DNA of 64,000 bases from Spirosoma radiotolerans (GTDB lineage: Bacteria; Bacteroidota; Bacteroidia; Cytophagales; Spirosomataceae), in contig NZ_CP010429.1 of the NCBI RefSeq assembly GCF_000974425.1, positions 3,224,001 to 3,288,000 on the forward strand, written 5' to 3'. Shown here one piece after another: positions 24,463-32,623 of this stretch. Within the stretch, counting starts at the first letter, position 1. Each line of letters starts with the position of its first letter. The notes under the pieces were generated by a model. It had not been told where the DNA came from, searched no databases, and saw nothing but the letters and a program-made list of their open reading frames with translations. The position numbers and the translations under genes are program-made.

Positions 24463-25977
24463 ATGCAAACTGCAGAAGCACCGAGCAAGATTATGCCCCG
24501 GCCAATATTCAAGACTCAGTACGAAAATTACATAGGAGGAAAATGGGTACCGCCCGTTGGTGGTGAGTATTTTAACAATGAATCCCCGGTAGATGGCAGT
24601 TTAATTGCAAAAATGCCCCGCTCAAAAGCAGCCGATGTCGATTTAGCCGTCGACGCTGCCCATAAGGCGTTTGAAACCTGGGGAAAAACGTCAGTAACCG
24701 AACGCAGTAAAATCCTTTTGCAGATTGCCGATGTTATTGAGCAGAACCTGGAATTTCTGGCCCGTGTCGAAACGGTCGAAAATGGCAAGGCCCTCCGCGA
24801 AACGATGGCAGCCGATATGCCGCTGGTCGTTGATCACTTCCGCTATTTTGCAGGCGTCATCCGAGCGGAAGAAGGGTCGGCAACCGAACTCAATGCCGAT
24901 ACCTTATCCCTGATTATTAAGGAGCCTATTGGCGTTGTCGGCCAGATTATTCCCTGGAATTTCCCGTTGCTGATGGCGACCTGGAAACTGGCCCCCGCTT
25001 TGGCCGCCGGTTGCTGTGTGGTGATCAAACCCGCCGAGCAAACGCCGACATCGCTGGCCGTGCTGTTCGAGTTACTGGAAGGGATCGTGCCGCCGGGCGT
25101 GGTCAACATCATCCAGGGCTTTGGCCCCGAAGCCGGCAAGCCCCTCGCCCAGCACAAGCGCATCAATAAAGTCGCGTTTACGGGCGAAACGACCACCGGA
25201 CGACTGATTATGCAGTATGCATCCGAAAACCTGGTTCCTGTTACGATGGAACTGGGTGGCAAATCGCCCAACATTTTCATGAAATCCGTGGCGGATCAGG
25301 ATGATGAGTTTTTTGATAAATGCGTAGAAGGAGCCGTGATGTTTGCGCTCAACCAGGGCGAAATATGCACCTGTCCTTCTCGCCTGCTGGTGCACGAAGA
25401 CATCTATGATCAGTTTATGGAGCGGGTTATCGAGCGCACCAAAGCCATCAAACTTGGCCATCCGCTCGATCCGGAAACCATGATGGGTGCGCAGGCCAGC
25501 AATGATCAATACGAGAAAATTCTGTCGTATATCGACATTGGCAAACAGGAAGGCGCGGAGGTATTGACGGGCGGTGGCCCGGCCAATAGTGTCGAAGGCG
25601 GTTTCTACATCCAGCCGACGATTTTCAAAGGCAACAACAAGATGCGGATCTTCCAGGAAGAAATCTTCGGGCCGGTCCTATCGGTGACGACGTTCAAAGA
25701 TGCGGACGAAGCCGTTGCCATTGCCAATGATACCCTGTACGGACTTGGGGCCGGTTTCTGGTCGAGGGATGCCCACGAATTGTATACCATTCCCCGGCAG
25801 ATTCAGGCGGGTCGTGTCTGGGTCAACTGCTATCACGATTACCCGGCTCATGCGCCGTTTGGTGGCTATAAAAAATCAGGCTTCGGGCGTGAAAACCACC
25901 TGATGATGCTGAACCACTATCGCCAGGTCAAAAACCTGCTGATCTCGTACAGTAAAAATAAATTAGGCTTTTTCTGA
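24463..25977 (+). CDS. NAD-dependent aldehyde dehydrogenase, AldB/ExaC-type
   Basis: This 504-aa enzyme oxidises an aldehyde to its carboxylic acid. The ALDH pattern is complete: I-P-W-N-F-P-L (cofactor), [16 protein letters not shown], then the catalytic Glu in E-L-G-G-K-S-P and the catalytic Cys in [11 protein letters not shown]. The 'GEICTCPSR' sequence and the [14 protein letters not shown] end are typical of acetaldehyde dehydrogenases of the ExaC/AldB type. The next genes encode EthD-like and DUF779 proteins, and an AraC regulator is divergent. The substrate is likely acetaldehyde or a similar small aldehyde. Confidence 0.95.
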   Translation: MQTAEAPSKIMPRPIFKTQYENYIGGKWVPPVGGEYFNNESPVDGSLIAKMPRSKAADVDLAVDAAHKAFETWGKTSVTERSKILLQIADVIEQNLEFLARVETVENGKALRETMAADMPLVVDHFRYFAGVIRAEEGSATELNADTLSLIIKEPIGVVGQIIPWNFPLLMATWKLAPALAAGCCVVIKPAEQTPTSLAVLFELLEGIVPPGVVNIIQGFGPEAGKPLAQHKRINKVAFTGETTTGRLIMQYASENLVPVTMELGGKSPNIFMKSVADQDDEFFDKCVEGAVMFALNQGEICTCPSRLLVHEDIYDQFMERVIERTKAIKLGHPLDPETMMGAQASNDQYEKILSYIDIGKQEGAEVLTGGGPANSVEGGFYIQPTIFKGNNKMRIFQEEIFGPVLSVTTFKDADEAVAIANDTLYGLGAGFWSRDAHELYTIPRQIQAGRVWVNCYHDYPAHAPFGGYKKSGFGRENHLMMLNHYRQVKNLLISYSKNKLGFF

Positions 25978-25992
25978 TAACGAGTGAACGTA

Positions 25993-26100
25993 CGAACGAG
26001 TGAATGAGCGAAAAGCAGGCCCACACCTGACTTTCGCTCATTCACTCGTTCGTTCCGCTTTTGCGGTCCGATTTCGCACGTTCGCTTATTCATGCTTTCA
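25993..26100. repeat. GAGY-GAAN tetranucleotide-period hairpin
   Basis: Arms 25993-26013 and 26032-26052 are perfectly complementary (21 bp, 18-base loop). A further degenerate tail of the same repeat type (TTCG CTTA TTCA, TTCA CTTA) continues to about 26100. It fills the gap between the aldehyde dehydrogenase stop and the EthD-like gene. Confidence 0.9.
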
Positions 26101-26125
26101 CTTATTTTCTCACTAATTTTCCATT

Positions 26126-26431
26126 ATGGTTCGTCTAACCGTTCTTTATCCGAAAACAGAAACCAGTCAGTTCGATCTGGCCTATTACCTGGAGAAACAC
26201 ATTCCTTTGGTGAAAGAGCGGTTAACTCCGTTTGGCCTCACGGGGGTCGATGTGAATGAAGGGATGGACGCGGGCGACGCGCTCCCGCCATACGCCATGA
26301 TTACCTTCCTGGCTTTTAACACCACCGACGAACTGAACAAAGGCATGGGCACTCACGGCGGTGAACTGCTGGGTGACATTCCTAACTTTACGGATGTAGA
26401 ACCCCAGACTCAGGTGTGTCGGGTGCTTTAA
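26126..26431 (+). CDS. EthD-family protein
   Basis: This 101-aa protein fits the EthD ferredoxin-like fold. It has V-R-L-T-V-L-Y-P-K near the start, the pair Y-Y-L-E-K-H-I-P-L-V-K with the conserved His, and a C-terminal strand with T-D-V-E-P-Q-T-Q-V-C-R. EthD-like proteins are small dimeric enzymes or accessory proteins found near degradation genes; many have no known reaction. It lies between the aldehyde dehydrogenase and DUF779 genes on the same strand, so an auxiliary role in the same pathway is likely. Confidence 0.85.
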   Translation: MVRLTVLYPKTETSQFDLAYYLEKHIPLVKERLTPFGLTGVDVNEGMDAGDALPPYAMITFLAFNTTDELNKGMGTHGGELLGDIPNFTDVEPQTQVCRVL

Positions 26432-26454
26432 AAATTTGTCAACAACTTCCGCTT

Positions 26455-26850
26455 ATGACAACGCAAACCACTTCCCGTGTTGATGTCACTCCGGCAGCTG
26501 CTGAGGTAATCAATAAAGTTCGGGCAGAGCATGGCCCCCTGATGTTTCACCAAAGCGGGGGCTGCTGCGACGGCTCCTCACCCATGTGCTTTGCCAAAGG
26601 TGAGTTCCGAATTGGCCAGTCCGATATTTTGCTGGGGCAGATTGACGGATGCGACTTCTGGATGTCGAGCGATCAGTTCGAGTACTGGCAACATACGCAC
26701 CTCACCATCGACGTAACACCCGGACGTGGGGCGAGTTTCTCGCTTGAAATTCCGTTGGGTGTTCGGTTTTTGATTCGATCCCGGCTCTTTGAACCTGACG
26801 AGTTAGCGCACATGGCGCCCGTGCATGTCGGTCCGTTGGAGGAAATGTAG
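26455..26850 (+). CDS. DUF779 protein
   Basis: This 131-aa protein has the DUF779 hallmarks: M-F-H-Q-S-G-G-C-C-D-G-S-S-P-M-C near residue 30 and F-W-M-S-S-D-Q-F-E-Y-W-Q-H-T in the middle. It ends in the F-S-L-E-I-P-L-G-V-R-F-L-I-R-S-R-L-F motif. DUF779 genes are commonly next to aldehyde dehydrogenases, as here; the clustered Cys residues suggest metal or thiol chemistry, but the activity is not established. I choose ATG 26455 over GTG 26416, which would overlap the end of the EthD gene. The stop codon is the first triplet of the inverted repeat at 26848. Confidence 0.88.
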   Translation: MTTQTTSRVDVTPAAAEVINKVRAEHGPLMFHQSGGCCDGSSPMCFAKGEFRIGQSDILLGQIDGCDFWMSSDQFEYWQHTHLTIDVTPGRGASFSLEIPLGVRFLIRSRLFEPDELAHMAPVHVGPLEEM

Positions 26851-26935
26851 TTTACGGTTAGTGGTTTATGGTTGCCGACGCGAAGCTATACAGGCGTCAG
26901 CCAACTGTAAACCTCAAACCACTAACCATAAACTA
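26848..26935. repeat. Heptad GGTTTAC-type hairpin
   Basis: Left arm 26848-26868 and right arm 26915-26935 pair at 19 of 21 positions. The left arm continues as heptamers GGTTAGT, GGTTTAT, GGTTGCC; the right side carries the mirror units. The left arm starts at the DUF779 stop codon. The heptamers are related to those at 23321-23397 and 14054-14126. Confidence 0.88.
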
Positions 26936-26966
26936 CAAACCACAAACTAACTCCCTGATCATCAGG

Positions 26967-26997
26967 TTGATTTCCTACTTTCGTTTCTGTACATTCG
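26967..26997 (+). promoter_or_regulatory. Candidate promoter of the DoxX gene
   Basis: TTG at 26967-26969 and TACATTCG at 26990-26997 are separated by 20 bases. The -7 element differs from TAnnTTTG at one position. The ATG at 27026 is 28 bases downstream. Confidence 0.45.
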
Positions 26998-27025
26998 GTT
27001 AGTTTTCACTAAACCAATAACAGAT

Positions 27026-27460
27026 ATGAATATTCTGAATCGCGTTGAAAACTGGGGCGACACGCATCATCCGGCGTGGACAGATGCCCTCCGTATCGTA
27101 CTGGGCATTATACTTGTCCTGAAAGGTGTCAGTTTTATCAGTGACACGGCTTATCTGACCCGCTTGGTGGGTGGCCTTCATTTTGGTCTTTTCCCGGTTA
27201 TTCTGGTTCACTACGTAGCCTTTGCGCATTTAATGGGTGGCTTTCTGATCGCGGTAGGTTGCCTGACACGGCTGATGGTGCTGATCCAGTTACCGATTCT
27301 GGTCGGTGCGCTCTTCTTCGTTAATATCCGTCAGGGATTCTCACCAATGAATTCTGAATTGTGGCTGTCGGTTGTCGTACTGCTGCTATTGATCCTGTTT
27401 CTGGTGCTCGGGTCCGGACGGTTTTCAATGGACGAATATGTAAAACAACACGCCCGCTGA
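27026..27460 (+). CDS. DoxX-family membrane protein
   Basis: This 144-aa protein has four transmembrane helices (about 20-40, 58-78, 82-104, 112-132). Its first loop reads R-I-V-L-G-I-I-L-V-L-K-G-V-S-F-I, typical of DoxX. The family includes subunits of terminal oxidases and proteins of thiol or redox stress; the general function is not resolved. It follows the aldehyde dehydrogenase cluster but has its own candidate promoter. Confidence 0.82.
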   Translation: MNILNRVENWGDTHHPAWTDALRIVLGIILVLKGVSFISDTAYLTRLVGGLHFGLFPVILVHYVAFAHLMGGFLIAVGCLTRLMVLIQLPILVGALFFVNIRQGFSPMNSELWLSVVVLLLLILFLVLGSGRFSMDEYVKQHAR

Positions 27461-27497
27461 TCAGTTATGGCGTTAATTAACTTAACTCATCAGCGTT

Positions 27498-27692
27498 ATG
27501 GCAGACAAAACCTTAGAAAAAGTCGAAGAATCGTACGATGGCCAGCGGATCACCGACAACCAGGACAACGGTACTGGTCACGGCCAAAAAGGCAACGGCC
27601 GGAGTTCAACAGCGCACAAAAGCTCCCATAAAGGCAGCCGCAGTGCGGGTGGATCATCAGGTGGTAGCAAAGGTGGCAGTAAGACAAACTAA
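27498..27692 (+). CDS. Small disordered Gly/Ser/Lys-rich protein
   Basis: This 64-aa protein has an acidic start (M-A-D-K-T-L-E-K-V-E-E-S-Y-D-G) followed by a fully low-complexity tail of Ser, Gly, His, Lys and Arg (H-K-G-S-R-S-A-G-G-S-S-G-G-S-K-G-G-S-K). It has no signal peptide or cysteine. The tail composition suggests binding to nucleic acid or another polyanion. It has a clean ATG and stands 18 bases before a second small basic gene. Not recognised. Confidence 0.5.
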   Translation: MADKTLEKVEESYDGQRITDNQDNGTGHGQKGNGRSSTAHKSSHKGSRSAGGSSGGSKGGSKTN

Positions 27693-27710
27693 CCGCAAAT
27701 TCGCTGAGCT

Positions 27711-27890
27711 ATGAACCTGTTTATCAAGTATTATTCGCCACAGATTGGTGGGGCCAATAATACAAAGAACCAGAAAAAAGAAGGGAAAGCCGGGAAGGAC
27801 GGCAGCCATCAGCGCTCAACCAAGAAGACAACGGAGAAGAGCGATCCAGATAAAGAGGATACAAAAAAGAACGCCAACAGCGTTGGGTAA
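27711..27890 (+). CDS. Very small Lys-rich disordered protein
   Basis: This 59-aa frame starts M-N-L-F-I-K-Y-Y-S-P-Q-I-G-G and continues as a charged chain (K-K-E-G-K-A-G-K-D-G, then R-S-T-K-K-T-T-E-K-S-D-P-D-K-E-D). About a quarter of its residues are Lys or Arg. It lies 18 bases after the other small basic gene on the same strand and is followed at once by a terminator, which supports a real two-gene unit. No family is recognised. Confidence 0.45.
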   Translation: MNLFIKYYSPQIGGANNTKNQKKEGKAGKDGSHQRSTKKTTEKSDPDKEDTKKNANSVG

Positions 27891-27896
27891 CCTGAC

Positions 27897-27928
27897 ACAA
27901 AAGGCCCGTTTTCGAACGGGCCTTTTGC
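27897..27928. terminator. Bidirectional terminator
   Basis: CAAAAGGCCCGTT (27898-27910) and AACGGGCCTTTTG (27915-27927) pair perfectly around a TTCG loop. The stem is flanked by an A-run and a T-run, serving the convergent small gene and the photoproduct-lyase-like gene. Confidence 0.92.
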
Positions 27929-27929
27929 G

Positions 27930-28982
27930 TTAAAATATGTACCGGATTTCGCACCACGGGATTTCTTCGCGGACCATATCCTCAAAAATGGCAATCATTT
28001 TTCGCTTTAACTGGTGATTGTAACGGATGTTCCAGCCCCCAAACTGACTTACCTTACTCTCCTGCAACTCGGGTACCCACAGCAGTTCTTCCGCCTTTGG
28101 ATTAATGGCCAGATTGGCCTGATGTTGCCATTGATTGTGGGTTAGAAAAATGACCTCGCACTTGAGCTGCGCCCGAACCTCGGGCCGAATGGCCGCGTCC
28201 AGTTGCTGAAATAACTCGCGGTAGTCATTCCGCCAGGCCTTTTTATCGCCATCGGGTCCACTGTACACGATGACCGGAGAGAAATTGACGTGTACTTCAT
28301 ACCCGGCATCGTAAAAGTCATTGATAGCCGCAATCCGCTTTTCAATGCTATCCGTGCGTACATCAACCAGTTTACTGACATGGCTGGGCATCAGACTAAA
28401 CCGGATGCGTACCTTCCGCTTCGGATCGAAATCCAGTAAGAGCGGATTGACAAATTTAGTCGCGAAAGTCGCTTTGGCGCGGGGATGATCGCGGTAAAAC
28501 GCGAACACCTGCTGAATGCCGTCTGTTAACCCATAGTCCACAGATATATCTGAATTACAACCAATGTCATACGTCCAATAGGCCGCATCGGTTTGGTTGA
28601 TCGGCTTGGGCCAGGCTAACGAATTGACATGTTTATCAATACTTGCCAGGTTTTCATCAATGTTCGTGAAGAGCGTAATTGGATTAACGGTCTTGTGGCG
28701 GTCGACATAACAATAGGTACACGCCCCAAAACAGCCATTAGCCAGACTCGGGGCAATGTAGTCCGAACTACGCCCGCTCCATTTAATATCCTGGCTTTTG
28801 AGTCGCCCCAACACCAGCACATCGGACTTAACTTTAAAGTGATTTAACCCCAATTCGGGCAGGCGGTTATGCTGCTTCACTTCAAGGGTTTCAGCACTCG
28901 GGAACTGCGCCAGCACAGCTTCGCCCCGTTCGTTGAGCGCGTCGGCCGTATACAGAATGATTGACGGATTGAAATCAGGCAT
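27930..28982 (-). CDS. Spore-photoproduct-lyase-like radical SAM protein
   Basis: This 350-aa protein has the radical SAM cluster motif C-F-G-A-C-T-Y-C (CxxxCxxC) near residue 90, followed by Y-V-D-R-H. Later elements fit the SplB family: I-G-C-N-S-D-I-S-V-D, K-A-T-F-A-T-K-F-V-N-P-L, R-I-R-F-S-L-M-P, and V-H-V-N-F-S-P-V-I-V. SplB reverses spore photoproduct in Firmicutes spores. This organism is not expected to sporulate, so this is the 'spore photoproduct lyase family' form found in other phyla. Its substrate is unknown; repair of a UV lesion or another thymine adduct is possible. It is a single gene. Confidence 0.85.
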   Translation of the reverse strand: MPDFNPSIILYTADALNERGEAVLAQFPSAETLEVKQHNRLPELGLNHFKVKSDVLVLGRLKSQDIKWSGRSSDYIAPSLANGCFGACTYCYVDRHKTVNPITLFTNIDENLASIDKHVNSLAWPKPINQTDAAYWTYDIGCNSDISVDYGLTDGIQQVFAFYRDHPRAKATFATKFVNPLLLDFDPKRKVRIRFSLMPSHVSKLVDVRTDSIEKRIAAINDFYDAGYEVHVNFSPVIVYSGPDGDKKAWRNDYRELFQQLDAAIRPEVRAQLKCEVIFLTHNQWQHQANLAINPKAEELLWVPELQESKVSQFGGWNIRYNHQLKRKMIAIFEDMVREEIPWCEIRYIF

Positions 28983-29225
28983 GAAAGACCGGTAAGAGTT
29001 AGCAGTTACATAACAGTCAAGAGCCGTTTATTGTTCATAATGCTCACCCAATAAATAGCTAATAATCAGCATATTATAAAATATTGTTACACTTAAATCA
29101 CCTAATTAGAGACACCTCGCCTGCCCGTTGATTATCTATAAAGTCAACATGAATCCGTTGTCAATTTCGTATATGCATCAAATACCTTACTTTTAGAGCG
29201 TTATCTTCTGTTAACTATAGCGCAC

Positions 29226-29729
29226 ATGTTCTTCCAACGAGTCACCCTCTTAACCAGTTGCTTCTTTGTTCTGCTAATCCCCTATACACAGGCTCAGACT
29301 GTTTCAGCAGCGCTACTCCTAAAGGGGCCTTCCGGGCAGTCGGTTTCAATACCGGCAACCGTTATTAACAAACTACCCCACATTGAACACCAGGGGAAAG
29401 ATCATGACGGTCAGGAACATACCTATACCGGGGTACCGCTGGCCACCTTATTAAAGCAAGTGGATGCCCCACTGGGAGGCCGGCTACGCGGAAAAGCGCT
29501 GGCAAACTACTTGCTCGTTGGAGCAAAAGATGGGTATCAGGTTGTTTTTGCTCTGCCAGAACTGGATTCGGTTTTTACCAAACAGGTTATTTTTCTGGCT
29601 GACCGGCGGGATGGCCAGCCCCTACCTGCCGAACAGGGGCCGTACCGAATCGTGGTGCCGCAGGAGACTAAACAGGCTCGCTGGGTCCGGCAAGTAACAA
29701 CCTTGACCGTCCTGACGGCAAAAGAATGA
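29226..29729 (+). CDS. Secreted molybdopterin-fold (SUOX-like) protein without Mo-ligand Cys
   Basis: This 167-aa protein has a signal peptide (residues 1-24, ending Y-T-Q-A-Q). The mature domain follows the small 'oxidoreductase molybdopterin-binding' pattern. It has Y-T-G-V-P-L-A-T-L-L, Y-L-L-V-G-A-K-D-G-Y-Q-V-V-F-A-L-P-E-L-D, D-G-Q-P-L-P-A-E-Q-G-P-Y-R-I-V-V-P and V-R-Q-V-T-T-L-T-V. In sulfite oxidase and YedY a cysteine ligates molybdenum. The mature part of this protein has no cysteine at all, so it cannot bind the cofactor that way and is probably a non-enzymatic or repurposed fold. It is transcribed alone. Confidence 0.75.
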   Translation: MFFQRVTLLTSCFFVLLIPYTQAQTVSAALLLKGPSGQSVSIPATVINKLPHIEHQGKDHDGQEHTYTGVPLATLLKQVDAPLGGRLRGKALANYLLVGAKDGYQVVFALPELDSVFTKQVIFLADRRDGQPLPAEQGPYRIVVPQETKQARWVRQVTTLTVLTAKE

Positions 29730-29798
29730 GCACAAAAGGGCCGTACATCAGTACGCATCTTTCCTGATAGCTTCCTTGACAAGAATACTAGGCAGCGT

Positions 29799-29890
29799 TT
29801 TTTGTCATCCCGACAAAAGAGGGATTTTAAGGTATCCTTACTTGAGTATCAGGATACGTCAAGATCCCTCCTTTGTCGGGATGACAAAAA
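29799..29890. repeat. GTCATCCCGAC-type inverted repeat between convergent genes
   Basis: Left arm 29799-29825 and right arm 29864-29890 pair at 26 of 27 positions. Inside are a second hairpin (GTATCCT with AGGATAC) and a near-palindrome in each arm (TTTTGTCATCCCGACAAAA). It separates the 3' ends of the SUOX-like gene and the kinase gene. Confidence 0.9.
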
Positions 29891-29944
29891 CATTCACGGC
29901 AAACAACGGATAATCAATAATTTATTTATCTATGAAACAGCCTT

Positions 29945-31225
29945 TTATTCAAACTGAATCAGAAATTCAGTCCAGCCGCTTTCTTCCGTCCGAAGAGAAA
30001 ACGGCAGTTTGTGGTTAAGTAGAATTTCGCGGGTGAGCGTCAGGCCAATGCCCTGCCCATCGGGTTTGGTGCTGTAAAAAGGATTGAAAAGGTTAGCTGC
30101 AATCCCGTCGGGAATAGGGTCGCCATTGTCCCGAATGAGTAGCGAGCGAACGTTGCTGATAACCTCTACGCGTTGGCCCGCCCGACAGGCTTCGAGGGCG
30201 TTTTTGACCACATTGATCAGCACTTGCTCCAGCTGGTCTGCATCAACCGACTTAACGTTTTTTTCGCTCACTATCTCCGTCAGAAAAACGCCCCGACCGA
30301 CGGCTTGTGGCTGCATGAGCTGAACCACATTACGAACAAGTTCGCTCAAATCAATGGATCGTATTTGTGGCTGGGGTAAGCGAACGACATCAGCGAAGCG
30401 ACTCATAAATCGATTCAGGCGGTCGTTTCGCTCGATCGCTACCCGAATAGCGTGTTTTACATCCGGTTCATCGACATAGGATTGCGTGCTGTCGAGAATG
30501 GAATTTACGGCGCCAATCGAGTTATTAACCTCATGCGCCATCATCCGGATAACCTTACTATATGACTTCTTTTCGGTAGCCAGTATCTCGGGCGTGAGCT
30601 CTTCAATCATAAGAAACGACCGCCGAAATCCCCGGTCCATAAAGTATGAACGCAGTACTTTATACGTCTCAATACCGTTGGGCTTCATAATGCGGGCTTC
30701 GCCATCGGCCAAATCAGCCACCTGAGCCAGCAGCGAATACCCGAGTTCAGATAACCGTTTGGCAATCATTTCGTCGGGCTGCATCCCCAGCAATTGGCTG
30801 GCCCTTGGGTTGACGGAGGCAATGCGGTCATCGAAATCGAAGATCAAAATGGCAATGGGTGCCGCGTCGATCAGTTTGTTAAGAAAGAATTGCTGTTCAA
30901 CCTGCCGGGTTCGCTCGTGCCGGAGCTGGTCGATCATCAGGTTATAGACCGATATGAGATCATCAACTTCCTGATTACTCGTTGGCACAAACTTAACCGT
31001 AAAATCCTTATCCTGAATGGCTTCGATGCCCGACGCAATAAATTCCGACGGTTGCCGAAACGCCTGGTATAATCGAACAGCGACCAGGATAGAAAGCAGA
31101 ATAAGCAGTTCCGACGCAATGAACACCGCCTTATTTTCGCGCAGCACCCACCAGGTCAGCCCAACAAGTGCGAGATGAACAGCAATGATATAGATCAGAA
31201 AGCGGGTACGAAGGGGTAGATTCAT
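29945..31225 (-). CDS. Sensor histidine kinase, NtrB/AtoS-type
   Basis: This 426-aa membrane kinase has two N-terminal helices (about 8-28 and 34-52), a HAMP-like linker, then a PAS domain (about 115-215). The kinase core follows, with the H-box at M-A-H-E-V-N-N-S-I-G-A-V, N-box N-V-V-K-N-A-L-E-A, G1-box R-D-N-G-D-P-I-P and G2-box G-Q-G-I-G-L-T-L-T. The periplasmic loop between the helices is very short, so the signal is probably sensed in the membrane or by PAS. It overlaps the NtrC-type gene upstream by 4 bases (ATGA). The pair closes the export operon and may sense envelope stress or the exported compound. Confidence 0.93.
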   Translation of the reverse strand: MNLPLRTRFLIYIIAVHLALVGLTWWVLRENKAVFIASELLILLSILVAVRLYQAFRQPSEFIASGIEAIQDKDFTVKFVPTSNQEVDDLISVYNLMIDQLRHERTRQVEQQFFLNKLIDAAPIAILIFDFDDRIASVNPRASQLLGMQPDEMIAKRLSELGYSLLAQVADLADGEARIMKPNGIETYKVLRSYFMDRGFRRSFLMIEELTPEILATEKKSYSKVIRMMAHEVNNSIGAVNSILDSTQSYVDEPDVKHAIRVAIERNDRLNRFMSRFADVVRLPQPQIRSIDLSELVRNVVQLMQPQAVGRGVFLTEIVSEKNVKSVDADQLEQVLINVVKNALEACRAGQRVEVISNVRSLLIRDNGDPIPDGIAANLFNPFYSTKPDGQGIGLTLTREILLNHKLPFSLRTEESGWTEFLIQFE

Positions 31226-32613
31226 TCCTCGGTTGTGTAGGGAATGCCAAATTTCTCTAATCGACGGTAGAGCGCAAAACGGGTGATGCCCAGCGCCCGC
31301 GCTACTTTTGCCACCCGGTTCTGATGGAATGCCATCGCGCGGTGAATCATCTGATACTCCATCTCCTCCAGCGTCATGCTGCCAACGGGGGGAAGAGACG
31401 GTCCGGCAATTGCGCCAGAGGCCTGGAGCTTGGAGCCAGTTGTTTGAGTGAGGTTGCGTTCGAAATCATCAACCTGCAATTCATCATTTGACGACAGGAG
31501 TACGGTTCGCTCTACGCCGTTTTTCAGTTGTCGGATGTTGCCCGGCAGCGGAAGATTTTTCAACCACTTCTGTGCCGATGCACTGACCTGCAAATCGGGT
31601 CGATTGTAAATGACTTTCAGGTTATCGACAAAATAGGAAACCAGCAGGGGAATGTCGCCCGGACGTTCGCGCAGGGCTGGCAAGTGTATGGATATAAGGT
31701 TAATCCGGTAGAATAAATCCTCCCGAAACTGTCCCCTGCTGACCATTTCCTCCAGATTTCGGTTGGTGGCGCAGATAACCCGGACATCTACCGTCCGGGA
31801 TTTGCTGCTTCCCAGCGGCTCAAACGTCCGGTCCTGCAAGACGCGCAAGAGTTTCACCTGACTTGCCGGGTCCAGGTCCCCAATTTCGTCCAGAAAAATA
31901 GACCCCTTGTCCGCGAGTTCAAAACGTCCGATACGATCCGATTTGGCATCGGTAAACGCACCCCGCACATGCCCAAACAGTTCACTTTCAAACAACGTGG
32001 AGGAGATTCCCCCTAAATTTACTTTCACAAATGGCTGGCGGTGACGACGGCTGTTCTGGTGAATGGCTTCCGCAATGAGTTCCTTGCCGGTACCACTTTC
32101 GCCGGTAATCAAAACGGGGGCATCTGTTGGCGCTACCCGCCCGATGGTCGTCAGGATGGCCAGTAGGTTCGGATCTTCGCCAACAATGTTATCGAACCGA
32201 AACTGCTGGTCGAGTTTACGGCGATTGGGCGACGTGGGTGTTGCCTGCGCCAGATTCAGGGCGGTTCGCACCGACTGAACCAGGTGATCATTCTGCCAGG
32301 GTTTGGTAATAAAATCCCGGGCACCGGCCTTCATTCCCTCGACGGCGAGGTCGATACTCCCCCAGCCCGTTATGAGAATGACCGGCACGTTCGGCAACCG
32401 CTCCCGAATCCGACGCAACAGGCGAAGGCCATCATCGCCGGAGGTGTCCACCGAAAAATTCATGTCGAGCAGGATCAACTCCGGCGTTTCTTCGGCCAGG
32501 ATCTCAAAGGTGTCAAACGGCCCGTCGGCCAGACGCACCCCAAATCCCTCCTTCCTGAACAACAGGGAAAGAGAGGTTTGAATGGCAATATCGTCGTCAA
32601 TGATAAGAAGCAT
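31222..32613 (-). CDS. Sigma-54-dependent response regulator, NtrC family
   Basis: This 463-aa protein has three domains. The receiver domain carries D6-D7-D8 and the phospho-acceptor Asp50 (L-L-D-M-N-F), with T and K at I-T-G-W and I-T-K-P-W. The AAA+ domain has Walker A G-E-S-G-T-G-K-E, the sigma-54 contact loop G-A-F-T-D-A (the variant of G-A-F-T-G-A common in this phylum) and Walker B I-F-L-D-E-I-G-D-L. The C-terminal Fis-type HTH is A-R-A-L-G-I-T-R-F-A-L-Y-R-R-L. It activates RpoN-dependent promoters. It stands between the permease genes and the kinase, separated from the permease by the hairpin at 32624-32704. Confidence 0.95.
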   Translation of the reverse strand: MLLIIDDDIAIQTSLSLLFRKEGFGVRLADGPFDTFEILAEETPELILLDMNFSVDTSGDDGLRLLRRIRERLPNVPVILITGWGSIDLAVEGMKAGARDFITKPWQNDHLVQSVRTALNLAQATPTSPNRRKLDQQFRFDNIVGEDPNLLAILTTIGRVAPTDAPVLITGESGTGKELIAEAIHQNSRRHRQPFVKVNLGGISSTLFESELFGHVRGAFTDAKSDRIGRFELADKGSIFLDEIGDLDPASQVKLLRVLQDRTFEPLGSSKSRTVDVRVICATNRNLEEMVSRGQFREDLFYRINLISIHLPALRERPGDIPLLVSYFVDNLKVIYNRPDLQVSASAQKWLKNLPLPGNIRQLKNGVERTVLLSSNDELQVDDFERNLTQTTGSKLQASGAIAGPSLPPVGSMTLEEMEYQMIHRAMAFHQNRVAKVARALGITRFALYRRLEKFGIPYTTEE

Positions 32614-32623
32614 ATTTTTATAG

